A DNA stretch of 64,000 bases. Source: Asterias amurensis. Lineage: Eukaryota; Echinodermata; Asteroidea; Forcipulatida; Asteriidae. The notes under the pieces are model-generated. The model had not been told where the DNA came from. It was given only the letters and a program-made list of their open reading frames with translations, and did no database searches. Shown here piece by piece: positions 53,702-64,000 of this stretch. The position numbers and the translations under genes were made by a program. Location: the NCBI RefSeq assembly GCF_032118995.1, contig NC_092649.1, positions 20,459,832-20,523,831 on the forward strand, written 5' to 3'. Position 1 is the first letter of the stretch, and the number at the start of each line of letters is the position of its first letter.

Positions 53702-56700
53702 TCAGACCCAAGGGACCCAGAATCCACCATGGAGGTCAGGGTTAGCATTAGGATCGTTTGTCAGCACATTCCTTGCTGGGACCATGGTGTCTTTATATTC
53801 ATTCAGACGGGAAGTCATTTCAGAAACAATATCTGTCAAGAAACAAAACACAAAGTCACAACCTCATGAATGAATAGTTCCCCTATCAAAATGCAAGCAA
53901 GATATTGGGTCTTTGCCGAACAAAAGTAGGAACATTTCATCAAGTGCAAGAGCTGACACCTGTGTGTACACATTGTGTAGGCTGTAAATGACTTTCAGAC
54001 CTTATTAATAAAAAATTTCCAAGGGCGAAAAAACAAATCAGAAAACAGACACTAAAGTAGGAAGAGTAAAATGCCTGCAAAAGCAAGTATGAATTTTGGC
54101 GCTTGCCAAAAAAGTGGTCTTGCAAGTCTTTCTTGAAGCTAAAAAGTAAGCAGTTTCTCTGAAATGATCTACATGAAAACAACTGAAATAAGTTCTTTAA
54201 AGGCAGCAGAAATTATTGGTAATTACTAAAAAAAATTATTAGCATAAAACCTTACTTGGTAACGAATAATGGGGAGCTGTTGATAGTATAAAACTTGGTG
54301 AGAAACAGCTCCCTCTGAAGTATTGTAGTATTTGAGAAAGAAGTAATTTTCCACGAATTTGATTTTGAGACCTCAGATTTAGAATTTGAGGTCTCAAAAT
54401 CAAGCATCTGAAAGCACACAACTTTGTGTGACAACGGTGTTTTTTCTTTCATTATTATTTGCAACATTGACGACAAACTGAGCTAAAATTTTCACAGGTT
54501 TGTTATTTTATGCATATGTTGATATACAACAAGTGAGAAGACTGATCTTTGACAATTACCAAAAGTGTCCATTGTCTTTAAGGTTTTAGACACTGGCCAA
54601 AAGTTTTCTCTTGATGTTTGATATACAGTTTAAAAGCATCAGACTCATGCTCTGTTGTATCCGACTGATCAGCAGAGTGTGGGTTTGAGTCCTAGTCGTG
54701 AAACCTGTGTCCCTAAGCAAGAAACATGATGCTTTGTCCGTCAGAGGGAATGTAAAGCTGAGGTCCAGTGTTTTGTGTAACACGCTTAACAAAACCTAGT
54801 GAAATTATTCAAAGAGTCGCCATGGTGTTCCCGGTTTGATTGGCTGCATATTGGCCACACATGCAGCACCTCGTAAACCATTACATGGTGCTATGTAACA
54901 GGATTAGATCTCACAATTCAAACGAAGTCCCACATAACTTGCAGGAAAAATACTGAATGTTGAAGCACCTTGACCGTCACTAAGTGACAGATATGAGCAC
55001 AATATAAGAAGCCACTAACAATATTATTTATTAGTGAATGACAAACCTTGGTTCCAACCAGCTACATTGTAGAACTCACAAGGGTCGTTGGTGATATTGT
55101 ATAAGCATGTGGCTTTAAATGGGTTACAGTTGGTCGACGCATTGCTGGGTTTAGGCGGGCAGTGTACGGCAAATGCTCCTGAGGGTGGTGGTGGTGGTAT
55201 GTAATCTGTAGATAGTACAAAGAAAGAGTATTCTTAGGTGTTTTCTTATTCACCGGGTTCACTTACGTGAATTAAACAACACCTGGCACCAAAGGCTTCA
55301 CGTCCCATCCAAAGGAGGAATATAGTTAAGTGCCTAGCTTTAAAAGGAAACAAGTGTCATGACCAGGACTCAAACCCAGACTCGACTGATCAGTAACACC
55401 AGAGCTTGAGTTCAGTGTGCTTGACCAATGACATGCCAAGATGACTGAAGGTAGAAAACCAATGATGAAGCATCAATGTGTATTAAGCACTGTGGATACC
55501 AAGCACTTTCCCAATTTTTTTTTTAAAACTCCACATGTATATCACTCAGATGGGATTCGAAACCCAAGACTTTTGCAATGCAAGAGCAGGTGTCTTGACA
55601 CTAGACCATAGAGCTAGCCCGGTGGCTAGAGGCAGGTATACTATGTAATAGCAACGGGTACCGCAACGATTGAATAAATGTTAGTTATGCATCTTCCACG
55701 TCAGACAGGAAGGTTAACTACTTACGTGGGGGTAATCCCTCTGGTTCGTACCAGCCAGACCAAACCCCTTTACGTACATCACCATTAATGATTTTCATGT
55801 CACCAACTCGTAACGCAGACACATTGTACATAGTATCGATGTTCAGTAGAATCTCTTTCCGTGGAGATGTCAGGTCACTGTTCAGGGTTCAAGAGAACAT
55901 AGAAATATTAGACAATTGTTTAAAGACACTGGACACTATTGGTAATTGTCAAAGACCAGTCTTCTCACTTAATGTATCTCAACATATGCATAAAATAACA
56001 AACCTGTGAAAATTTGAGCTAAATTTGTCTATGAAGTTGTGAGATAATCAAAAATGAGTCGCTTGTTGCAAAGCTCACTTTCCAGTAAAGGGCTGGTGAG
56101 TGATGGGAGGGTGAACAAAAGATGTTTTTTTTTTATTATGTGGTTTTATGCTTCTTTAGGATCTGAAATTTCAATTTTTCTAAACAAAAACTTTGTTTTG
56201 ATTGATAAACATGAATAAATCACATTCTATTTGTTCATCCTTAAACAAATAGGTGATGTTTTTATTAACAGGGCTGTTTCCCCAGTATAGGTTATTTTCA
56301 GATTATTACATAACCTATTTTTCAAAGGGTCACAACTTTTGAACCAAACATCACACAAGTTTGTATGCTGTGTCAAAATGAAGCTTGTTGTATGCTCTTT
56401 TGAGCCATGTATAATTTTCCCCCTTGTGACTCGTTTTCACAGAGCCCATCACAAATGGCATAACAGTTGCTTTGTAAACCTCATTAAAAAAGATTGACTG
56501 ACGTCTTTAGTGAAAAAACCAGGAAACGATCCATGGAAGGAGATGAAGGAGTAGTTGTTTTCAGAGACGGGAGAGATGCGGGCATAACGCTGCACCATAC
56601 GGGTCGCACAATGTGTATGCTTGCATGGGCACTCACTGAGGACCAGTGAGGTTACTTCGTGACGTACGAAGCGCATGCGCGCTGAAAGAAAAGTGCGAAT

Positions 56701-59700
56701 GACTCTAGCAACCGTATGTGAAAAAGATGACGGTGAACCATAGATCTACATATGCCATGAACACATAAAAAGTCCATACTCACTCCTGTTCAGCTATTTT
56801 AATAACTGCATGGTCCTCTCTGCCCGCAGCACACTGTGATATGACAAATTGCTATTGGTAACCAACGATGCGACCAACCTCGACCAGTCTCGAGTGGATG
56901 TTTGCGAACAGTCGATTAGAGACTGGTCCAACTATCGTTGACTAACACGGGTTCGATCAGAGTTAGTCGAACTATGGTTAACTATGGTCATTGATCAAAC
57001 TTGCTCATGGCTGTACCCACAAGTTTGCTATTTAGTATTATAACACATCTCTTGCTTGTATTCTGGTTGGCTGAAACACGGTCACGTGGGATGAACTAAT
57101 ATAGTCTAGTGATCGCGCACGCGTGTTTGCAGGAACTAGTTCCCGAGCGGGCACTAGTCTTTCAAAAAAAGTACCCGGTTACAGCGCCCTCTCTTGAATT
57201 TAATCGTGAACAGCAACTACAAAACTTCCTTTCTTTTCCAGATTTCTGTTCTTATTTCACATTTAAGACCGAGCTGTGTTATAAAACACATATTGACTGG
57301 CATAATTCGGTAACTAGTGTACATCTATTCCCCCTCGGGCCTGTGAGTGACCAGAAGAGGGGCCTATTTCCCTTCTGGTCACTAAAAGTCCCTCGGGGGA
57401 ATAGACGTACACTAGTTACCTCATTGCCAGTCAATATGTGTATAATAGTTAATTCTTATATATGCGCATTGCACCATGTACTTACTTTGAAAGTGTCGGC
57501 CAAACATCAAACCCGTCCAGATTCTTCAGAGAGCTAACGTCTCCACCAGCCAAACCGTAAATTGTTGGCAACCAATCACAAACATGGAGTAGATCATGTG
57601 ATATGCGCGCTGGTTTCTTCAAAAGGTTGCTGTGCACAAAGGCTTTAAAGAAATAAGCGATAAAACAAATAAAATCACCAAACTTAATAAAAACATTTAA
57701 GATCATAATTTTGTTTGTCTGCCCAATTGGTGTGTGGTTTCTTTCTGCTTCTGTTCTTAACATGTGTTTCTTTTGTTACTTTTTCAAAACAACTATTTGA
57801 AGGCACTGGGGCCGATTTCACAAAGTACTAAGACTAATTTTAACTGCAAATCAAGTGCAAGATGTCACAATACAAATCACTATGGTAATACTGAAACATT
57901 TTCTTGGGACAAATTGTATTGCTTTGTGAAATTGGCTCCAGGATACTTTTGGTAATGGTCAAAGACGAGTATTATCATTTGGAATTTTCAAACATATGCA
58001 TACAATAACAAATCTGTAAATACTTTGACTCAATTGGTCATCGAGGCTTCAAGAAAATAATGAAACAAAATACACCCTCATTGCACAAATTTGTGTTCTT
58101 TCAGATGCCTACCAAACGGCTTCAGGTCTGAAGTCTTTTTAACTATTTGAACAAGCAACTACATAGAGATAACAGATGTAAGTTGATATACGAAAAGGAT
58201 GTGTTATTTTAGCATCTTTCTTTAATGGTGCATCAAAGTCACATTTAAAAGCAGTAATGGATTTACCAGTGCCTCTTACTCCTCCCTCCCATAAACTCAG
58301 CTTAGTTCCTCTTAGCGGGTAGTTATTGGCGTGATTAAAATCAAATCCATGCGCTGGTCCACCATTATCAGTAGAGAAGAAGATAATGGAGTTGTCGTAC
58401 AATCCAGCTTCCTTCAAGGCTCGGGTGACATTCCCTACTGACTCGTCCATCACTGCAACCATGGCTAGATTAGAACAAAGAGTTGAAATTATATATTGTG
58501 TGTAATAGAAATAGTACTGGCAGCTGAAGTGCTAGCAGCTGAAATACTGGCAGCCAAAGTACTGGCAGCCAAAGTAGCTAAAGTACTGCCAACTTTAATG
58601 GCAGCTAAAGTACTGGCAGCTAAAGTACTGGCAGCCAAAGTACTGACAGCCAAAGTAGTATAAACCTAGGTAACGGTAGCTGAACCACTGGCAGCCAAAG
58701 AACTGGCAACCAAAGTACTATAAACCTAGGTAATGGCAGCTGAAGTACTGACACCCAAAGCACTGGCAGCCAAAAGAACCGGCAACCAAAGCACTGGCAA
58801 CCAAAGTACCAACAACTAAAGTACTGGCAACCAAAGTATTCGCAGACAAAGTACTGGCAACTTAAGTCAAGCCAGCTGAAGTACTGGCAGTCAAAGTACT
58901 AGCAACCAAAATTATCACAACCAAAGTACATTTACTAACAGCCAAGGTGCTGGCACCTGAAGTACTGGCACCTGAAGTACTGACAGCTAAAGTACTGGCA
59001 GCCAAAGTACTGACAGCCAAAGTAGTATAAACCTAGGTAACGGTAGCTGAACCACTGGCAGCCAAAGAACTGGCAACCAAAGTACTATAAACCTAGGTAA
59101 TGGCAGCTGAAGTACTGACACCCAAAGCACTGGCAGCCAAAAGAACTGTCAACCAAAGTACTGGCAACCAAAGTACCAACAACTAAAGTACCAACAACTA
59201 AAGTATTCACAGACAAAGTACTGGTAACTTAAGTCAAGCCAGCTGAAGTACTGGCAGTCAAAGTACTAGCAACCAAAATGATCACAACCAAAGTACTGGC
59301 AACCAAAGTACATTTACTAACAGCCAAGGTGCTGGCACCTGAAGTACTGGCACCTGAAGTACTGGCAGCCATAGTACTGGCAGCCAAAGTACTGGCAGCC
59401 AAAGTACTGGTAGCCAAAGTACTGGCAGCCAAAGTAGTGTAAACCTAGGTAATGGCACCTGAAGTACTGGCAGCCATAGTACTGGCAGCTAAAGTACTGG
59501 CAGCCAAAGTACTGGTAGCCAAAGTACTGGCAGCCAAAGTACTGGCAGCCAAAGTACTGGCAGCCAAAGTAGTGTAAACCTAGGTAATGGCACCTGAAGT
59601 ACTGGCAGCCATAGTACTGGCAGCTAAAGTACTGGCAGCCAAAGTACTGGCAGCCAAAGTACTGGTAGCCAAAGTACTGGCAGCCAAAGTATTGGTAACC

Positions 59701-62700
59701 AAAGTACTAATAACTAAAGTACTGGCAGTCAAAGTGCTAGCAACCAAAGTAACAACAGCCAACGCGCTTGAACCTGAAGTACTGGCACCTGAAGTAATGG
59801 CAGCCAAAGTATTGGCAGCCAAAAGGCTGACAACTTAAGTACTGGCAGCCAAATAATTGGTACTGGCGGCCGAAGTACTGACAGCCAAAGTACTAGCAGC
59901 CAAACAAAAGTACTTGCAGCCGTACTGGCAGCCAAAATTTATTCTGGACCCATATTTACCTGCAAACATCCTTCGCTTGTCATCTGTGATGTTAGTAAAC
60001 CTGTCATAGTATTCCTGGGGAGCTTGTAAAGCATGCTTGGGATCATTGCCACTATGAACGGCTTGATGAGCAAAGTACAGGAACAATGGCTGATGAGAAA
60101 AGAAACAAGGAGATCTACATGTATGAAACACAGTGCTCTATACAACAGCATGTTCACCATGGTTCGTCTGCCGGACTTGCAATCACAAGGTCATGGATTC
60201 GAATCTTAACAAGCTCAGGCATGTTACTTCATTTCTGAAAGGGCAAAGTCACCAAGGCTTAGTCTCCTTGGTAAAAGGTACTCTATGAGGAAATTGTAAA
60301 TATCTACTGGAGCATTTCAAGGGCACCAGGCTAGGCAATGACCAGGGGGCATGGAAGCAATGGCCTTTGTTGCCTCCTTGCAGTATCAGCCCTGCAAGCT
60401 ACAGCCCTGCAAGCTAATCACTGATGACAGGAATATCATCTATGCAAATAAACAAAACGGTTTCAAAAGTATTTGGTCAAATGTACGTCTGAAAATATCA
60501 GACAACTTAAGACAACCCTTTGTGATAAAGTTTGAGGGAAAAGTTTAAGTGATTGAGTGAGGACTCTGTAGTTGTTTTCTTAAAAAAAAAATGCTTTTGA
60601 AACCTTCACCTTTTCAAAACATTTTGGCACTTCTAAATTATAGAAACAGCAGCCAGATCTGCAACATCAAAACAGCACGTATCTTCATTACGAGAAAACT
60701 CCATTAGAGTATTACTGAGTTTGGCCACGAAACTCAAAAACTGTATTCATCCTTCAGTGGTTGAGTGTGTTTGCATTGTCATTACAGTGTCATTAAAGTT
60801 CTTTAATGAGCAAATAATTAATCTGCCCGGAGCAGTCAGCAGCACTATACTGGTCTGTTCATGATCCAATTATTCTGTTTGGACAAGTATTTAAATGGAG
60901 ATAACAGGTGTGAGTTGGTAAAGATGAAAAGGATGTGATATTCAGGCCTCTTTCTTCGTGGAGCTTTCCACCGAATACCCCTTTTACAATGTATCTCTTA
61001 TCCTCGTACCCCCGTGGAATACAGCCCTGAGAATGCCCAGGACTTTTGTTAGCCAAACAGTTACCCCGGAGCACTTTCACACTGTGTCCCTATTCCACAG
61101 GGGTCCGGTTGCATGTTTCAAGAATACCCCAGGGTTTTACCACTTACCCCAACTCCGGAGAAGGGGTGGCTATTTCCCGGGGGTATGCCCATTTGCCCGG
61201 GCAGACCAGTGCCCTATTTAATAGAGCCGCTACTTAAGTACAAAAAGTAGCTAAGCACAACAAAATTATGCTCTCAAGAATAAGGTTACCAGCCAAAATA
61301 CCATCTCATGTGTACTATCTGTGGCTGGTGTCCTGCTTAATATTGCTAACCAGACTATGTTTGAGCAGTTTTTCTACTTTAGCAGCTCTATAAAATTGGG
61401 CCCTTGGGCAGACCGGCGGTATAAAGGGATCATAGTGTGAAAAGGCTGTTAATTATTCCCCGGGGTTGAGTAGTGTGAAAAGGCTGTTAATTATTCCCCG
61501 GGGTTGAGTAGTGTGAAAAGGCTGTTAATTATTCCCCGGGGTTGAGTAGTGTGAAAAGGCTGTTAATTATTCCCCGGGGTTGAGTAGTTTGAAAAGAGCT
61601 AATGTCAAGCTTAAGGCTGGTGTTGATCTGACCTACAACATGGCGTCTTAGCATGTGTGTGTGCAGGTGTACGTGCATGTGCCGTAGAAATCAAACCGGG
61701 AATGTTGAGTGCTGCATGCTTCATTGATGTATGCAAATGGATGCGCATACGGTGTGCCCTACAAGTTAGCTTCTTTCAAGTGTTATTCAATACGGTCTAT
61801 GCCGATGGCATTGATGTACCTGTGATTTATCATGTGTAGCAATAATGTTCTCTGCTTCTTGAGTGTAGATCCTGGTGGAATATTTCCCATATGCTGCCTT
61901 ATATGTAGAGCCATTCTTGTGAAAGTCCATTCCATTAAAATGCTAATAAGAGAAAGTAAACATTGAGGTTTAATAGTAACAAACAGTTCTTATATAGCAC
62001 GTTTTACAATAACATCAAACTTTTTCTTGGCTGTTTTCGTGGCAGCCAGTTTATTACAATTCGGAAAAGCTTCAGAGCTCCCTCAGTTTTTGGCTGGTAG
62101 CCAAATGACTGATGACAGTATCCACACACTGACTTTCCAGTGTGTAGCGTGCACAGACAGGCACCTATCGTGCTTCACTTTTGTTTTGCCTAAACAAAAT
62201 AGATACAAGTAACTGGTAATGAGAAATTGTTGTCTTTCTATTGTCAAATCATGGTTTCATTGTTGCAAGCAATGATTTCAAAGGCAAACAGTTACTCAAG
62301 AAGGTTCCAAAGGTTCCTAAGAATAGTACCGCCAAAAGGCACAGAACTTATTTAAGAATACCGACCCAAAGTGGTTAAAGAGTTTATTCATAAATACCTC
62401 AGACAGTTTCGCTTTTCCTATTGGTGGAGAGCGCTTCACATGGGTGTGTATAAACCTTTGTTTATGACAGGAAAAAAGTGTTTATTCATGGGCGTGACAC
62501 GTGACCTTGCACCTGCTCTTATAAGACAGTTTCTTCATTCCTATTGGTCGAGAGCAACGGCTGAAACAGTCGTGCCACATCACGCGATACGCGCGACGTG
62601 CACAGCATTCCCTTATAAGGAGTTGTTTACCCGAGGGCGGCGGAGGGCTTTACCATTTCATAGCTGGAGGGGTGTTGTGTTGAAAGGAATCGTTTAACAA

Positions 62701-63074
62701 TTATATTTTTTGCATTCATTTTACTTTTAGACCAAAAAGTGATGATGTTTTTGACCGAAAAGGTATTTATGAATGGGAATCAAAGTGTGTTGACTCGGTT
62801 TTCAACTAGTGGTTTAAACCCGCCGAGGCCTGGTTCTTGATAATTTACCTCGACTTTGTCTCGGTAAAAATATCAAGAACCAGGCCTCGCTGGGATTAAA
62901 CCACTAGTTAAAAACCTCTTCACCACACATTGATTCCCTTATTTAAAAAAGGAAATGATTTACCTCTGTATCATAATGTGTCCAGTAATCTTGTTTGCCG
63001 AGGTAGTAACCAAAATGAGTATCAAACCCTCGCTGGGTTGGAGTATACCTCTCATCAAAGAATCCAAGATGCCA
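53702..63074 (-). CDS. Arylsulfatase B/I/J-type sulfatase, C-terminal 386 residues (8 exons)
   Basis: Exons: 63074-62964, 61942-61820, 60089-59960, 58464-58267, 57642-57486, 55877-55726, 55205-55047 and 53832-53702. All have GT/AG borders and consistent phases; total 1161 nt including TGA. Visible landmarks in order: [20 protein letters not shown] (active-site Lys/His region; the Lys would be in the previous exon), [13 protein letters not shown] (His ligand), FFSTDNGG (metal-binding Asp-Asn), [15 protein letters not shown] (Lys), [22 protein letters not shown] and a C-terminal GFWVPWV. The span from WHLG to the end is close to that of human ARSB (about 388). The formylglycine motif CxPSR is in missing 5' exons. 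Several NxS/T sites fit a lysosomal or secreted glycoprotein that hydrolyses sulfate esters of glycans. Paralogue choice (B, I, J or echinoderm-specific) is open. Confidence 0.93.
54200..54582. repeat. MITE family A copy in the last sulfatase intron
   Basis: The ends are 'AAAGGCAGCAGAAATTATTG' and 'CAAAAGTGTCCATTGTCTTT'; centre 'TTTGAGACCTCAGATTTAGA'. Confidence 0.7.
54640..55035 (+). repeat. tRNA-derived SINE in sulfatase intron 7
   Basis: 'GATCAGCAGAGTGTGGGTTT' with the body words 'GGGAATGTAAAGC', 'GTTTGATTGGCTGCATATTG' and the tail 'GATATGAGCACAATATAAGA' match 386-953. Confidence 0.6.
55285..55640 (-). repeat. Reverse tRNA-derived SINE fragments in sulfatase intron 6
   Basis: 'ATGACCAGGACTCAAACCCA' with 'GATCAGTAACACCAGAGCTT' near 55390, then 'GGGATTCGAAACCCAAGACT' near 55555. 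Both have minus-strand B boxes. Confidence 0.55.
55922..56060 (+). repeat. MITE family A, left half, in sulfatase intron 5
   Basis: 'AAAGACACTGGACACTATTG' through 'GAAGTTGTGAGATAATCAAA'; the inverted half is absent. Intron sequence from 56060 to 57280 has no clear gene or repeat, except G/C-richer sequence near 56640-56690. Confidence 0.65.
57284..57450. repeat. Palindromic element in sulfatase intron 5
   Basis: The left 'ACACATATTGACTGGCATAA', 'GGTAACTAGTGTAC' and 'TATTCCCCCTCGGG' are inverted at 57385-57440. The loop carries 'CTGGTCACT/AGTGACCAG'. The 142-residue ORF across 57109-57537 is a by-product. Confidence 0.75.
57800..58140. repeat. MITE family E copy next to a half copy of family A
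   Basis: 'GGGGCCGATTTCACAAAGTA' (57808) pairs with 'GCTTTGTGAAATTGGCTCCA' (57921). This is followed by 'CTTTTGGTAATGGTCAAAGA' and the left-half pattern of family A. It lies in sulfatase intron 4. Confidence 0.6.
58505..59940 (-). repeat. 15-bp minisatellite of about 1.4 kb in sulfatase intron 3
   Basis: The unit is AAAGTACTGGCAGCC with variants, repeated about 90 times. A higher-order block starting 'TAAACCTAGGTAACGGTAGC' recurs at 58661 and 59028 (367 bp apart). 'GTAAACCTAGGTAATGGCAC' blocks recur near 59440 and 59577. Because 15 is a multiple of 3, long repetitive ORFs arise on both strands; they are not genes. Confidence 0.9.
60170..60960. other. Sulfatase intron 2 sequence with fragments of repeats
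   Basis: 'GGGCACCAGGCTAGGCAATG' near 60320 belongs to the CCTTGGTGCCC-type family at 28900 and 46780. A small tandem 'CCCTGCAAGCTA' is at 60390-60415. Nothing else is supported. Confidence 0.4.
60961..61245. repeat. Degenerate foldback repeat with CCCCGG words
   Basis: 'GTACCCCCGTGGAATACAGC', 'TTACCCCGGAGCACTTTCAC', 'CCCTATTCCACAGGGGT' and 'TATTTCCCGGGGGTATGCC' suggest a decayed palindromic element. The same 'TTCCCCGGGG' core is in the tandem repeat at 61435. Confidence 0.45.
61435..61600 (+). repeat. 38-bp tandem repeat, four units plus a partial
   Basis: 'GTGTGAAAAGGCTGTTAATT' starts at 61435, 61473, 61511 and 61549, with a variant at 61587. The four full units are identical and each contains the palindrome CCCCGGGG. 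It lies in sulfatase intron 2. Confidence 0.92.
62370..62790. repeat. Diverged repeat with internal CCTATTGGT duplicates in sulfatase intron 1
   Basis: 'AGACAGTTTCGCTTTTCCTA' near 62400 and 'AGACAGTTTCTTCATTCCTA' near 62524 head two related segments of about 120 bp, each followed by 'TTGGT(G/C)GAGAGC'. The 108-residue ORF here has no domain. Confidence 0.5.
62808..62915. repeat. Hairpin repeat with GAGGCCTGGTTCTTGAT arms
   Basis: 'ACTAGTGGTTTAAACCCGCC' then 'GAGGCCTGGTTCTTGATA' is inverted at 62868-62912. The AGACAAAGTCGAGG-type loop is short. It is about 50 bp from the most upstream sulfatase exon in the window. Confidence 0.75.
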
Positions 63075-63224
63075 CTAGGATTCAAACCAATTCAAGAAAT
63101 TCATAAATAATTAGGGGTTGAACAAAGAAAAATAGGATTCATCAAGGCATAGGACCATGAGAGGAGATTCTTGCAACAGAAAAGAAGAGTAAACTGAGCT
63201 GGTATGGTCACATCACCTGGACCC

Positions 63225-63490
63225 ATTTTCATGGCCCTGCCTACCGCTGAATTGTGCATTTACGATCACCATTCTGTGCTTATGTCCAACATGTCCAAGC
63301 GCCAATTTCTGCGCTAGCCTTTTAACATGTTTAAGTGCAAAATGCTTAGTACTGTTGAGTATGCACGTGCACAAGCCGAAATTCCCCGCTAACCCATGAA
63401 ATACGCTTGACGTAAGTACGGAATTCCCTGCTTCCGTAAGCGCCGATTCTTTGCTACAGTAAAGCAGAGCCATGAAATTTGGCCATGGTC
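63225..63490. repeat. Palindromic repeat family D copy
   Basis: 'TTTTCATGGCCCTGCCTACC' and 'AGCAGAGCCATGAAATTTGG' are the inverted ends. 'GCGCCAATTTCTGCGCTAGC' is the shared interior. Confidence 0.6.
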
Positions 63491-63524
63491 AACAGGACTC
63501 TCAAAGACCATAAGGCACTGTTCC

Positions 63525-64000
63525 AGGGAAAAGGAAACAAGGAGGACACTCTACCTGGCAAGTGATTTACACGCATGTTGTTACCGCCAACCAAATACAT
63601 ATTGCTTTACTCATTTCTCAAAAACTGCAGCAACTTAGCAAGTAGTATTTTCAGGGAAGCTTTTTAACATTATCTTCAAACTGTGTAAGTTTAATGTAAA
63701 TATGTGGACACTGTGTTTTTTGTCCTACAAAAAGTAAATAGACCCTTTAAAGCCATTACACACTTTTGGAACAGAAAAAAAAAATTCACATATTTACAAA
63801 TAACTTACAGGGTTAACAGAAGGTCATGGTGAAAGACTTCTCTTGAATATTATTCCATGAAATGCTTTACTTTTTGAGAAAACATTAATACAATTATCAA
63901 TTCTCATTGTCGAGAATTACGGATTTATTTTGAACACATGTTATGACACCGCAAAACGTGCGGAAACAAGGGTGGGTTTTCTCATTATTTTCTCCTGACT
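63525..64000. other. Repeat fragments at the window edge
   Basis: 63547-63605 matches the block after the GTTTCGA motifs at 7525-7580 ('CTCTACCTGG', 'TTACCGC', 'CCAAATA'). 63750 onward resembles a diverged right-type copy of MITE family A ('AAAGCCATTACACACTTTTG'), cut by the window end. No upstream sulfatase exon is seen in 63075-64000. Confidence 0.45.

Noticed and set aside
57109..57537. 142-residue ORF as a gene
   Set aside because: It lies in a sulfatase intron and spans a palindromic element. No domain is seen.
59229..59838. Ala/Ser/Thr-rich and Ala/Val/Lys-rich ORFs
   Set aside because: They are translations of the 15-bp minisatellite on both strands within an intron.

Overview
The window looks like nuclear DNA of a marine deuterostome, most likely an echinoderm such as a sea star or sea cucumber. 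That guess rests on spliced genes with animal-type products and on very dense short palindromic repeats, tRNA-derived SINEs and 'GCGCTATATAA'-tailed repeats of a style I associate with echinoderm scaffolds. No species call is possible from the sequence alone.

Layout. (1) 994-4002, plus strand: the 3' end of an unrecognised gene coding for a disordered, Ser-rich protein tail. (2) 4.0-7.9 kb: repeats, including a Mutator-like miniature element with an exact 9-bp target duplication, inserted inside an older palindromic repeat. (3) About 7.95-20.99 kb: an imperfect palindrome of about 13 kb. Its arms carry mirror-image arrays of 11 tRNA-like modules each. The centre holds two tandem 840-bp inverted-terminal-repeat elements and a 324-bp tandem repeat. 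(4) 21.3-23.5 kb, plus strand: a complete four-exon CDPF1 gene. (5) 29.3-45.3 kb, minus strand: a RYBP/YAF2 homologue. (6) 45.8-53.6 kb: intergenic, with two hAT-like elements showing exact 8-bp target duplications. (7) 53.7-63.1 kb, minus strand: the last eight coding exons of an arylsulfatase B/I/J-type sulfatase, whose 5' exons lie beyond the window.

The main discovery candidate is the RYBP locus. Three small exons encode the normal RYBP parts: the RanBP2-type zinc finger and the C-terminal RING1/CBX-binding segment. Upstream is one uninterrupted coding exon of 10.4 kb (34877-45300). It ends in a splice donor (AG|GTAG) whose phase joins it exactly in frame to the zinc-finger exon. The predicted protein is about 3618 residues, against about 228 in human RYBP. 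The added part carries nine 33-residue repeats with SUMO-interaction-like cores, 21 AT-hook cores (many at exact 135-bp spacing) and an alternating 23/25-residue Lys/Arg-Cys repeat. If spliced as predicted, it would be a giant Polycomb (variant PRC1) subunit able to bind AT-rich DNA and possibly poly-SUMO, while keeping the ubiquitin-binding finger. The in-frame stop lies inside the donor, so intron retention would give a protein without the RYBP part.

The other two recognised genes have separate roles: CDPF1 is a small conserved cysteine protein of unknown function, and the sulfatase is a lysosomal or secreted glycan hydrolase. CDPF1 and the RYBP gene are convergent; the sulfatase and RYBP genes are head-to-tail on the minus strand.
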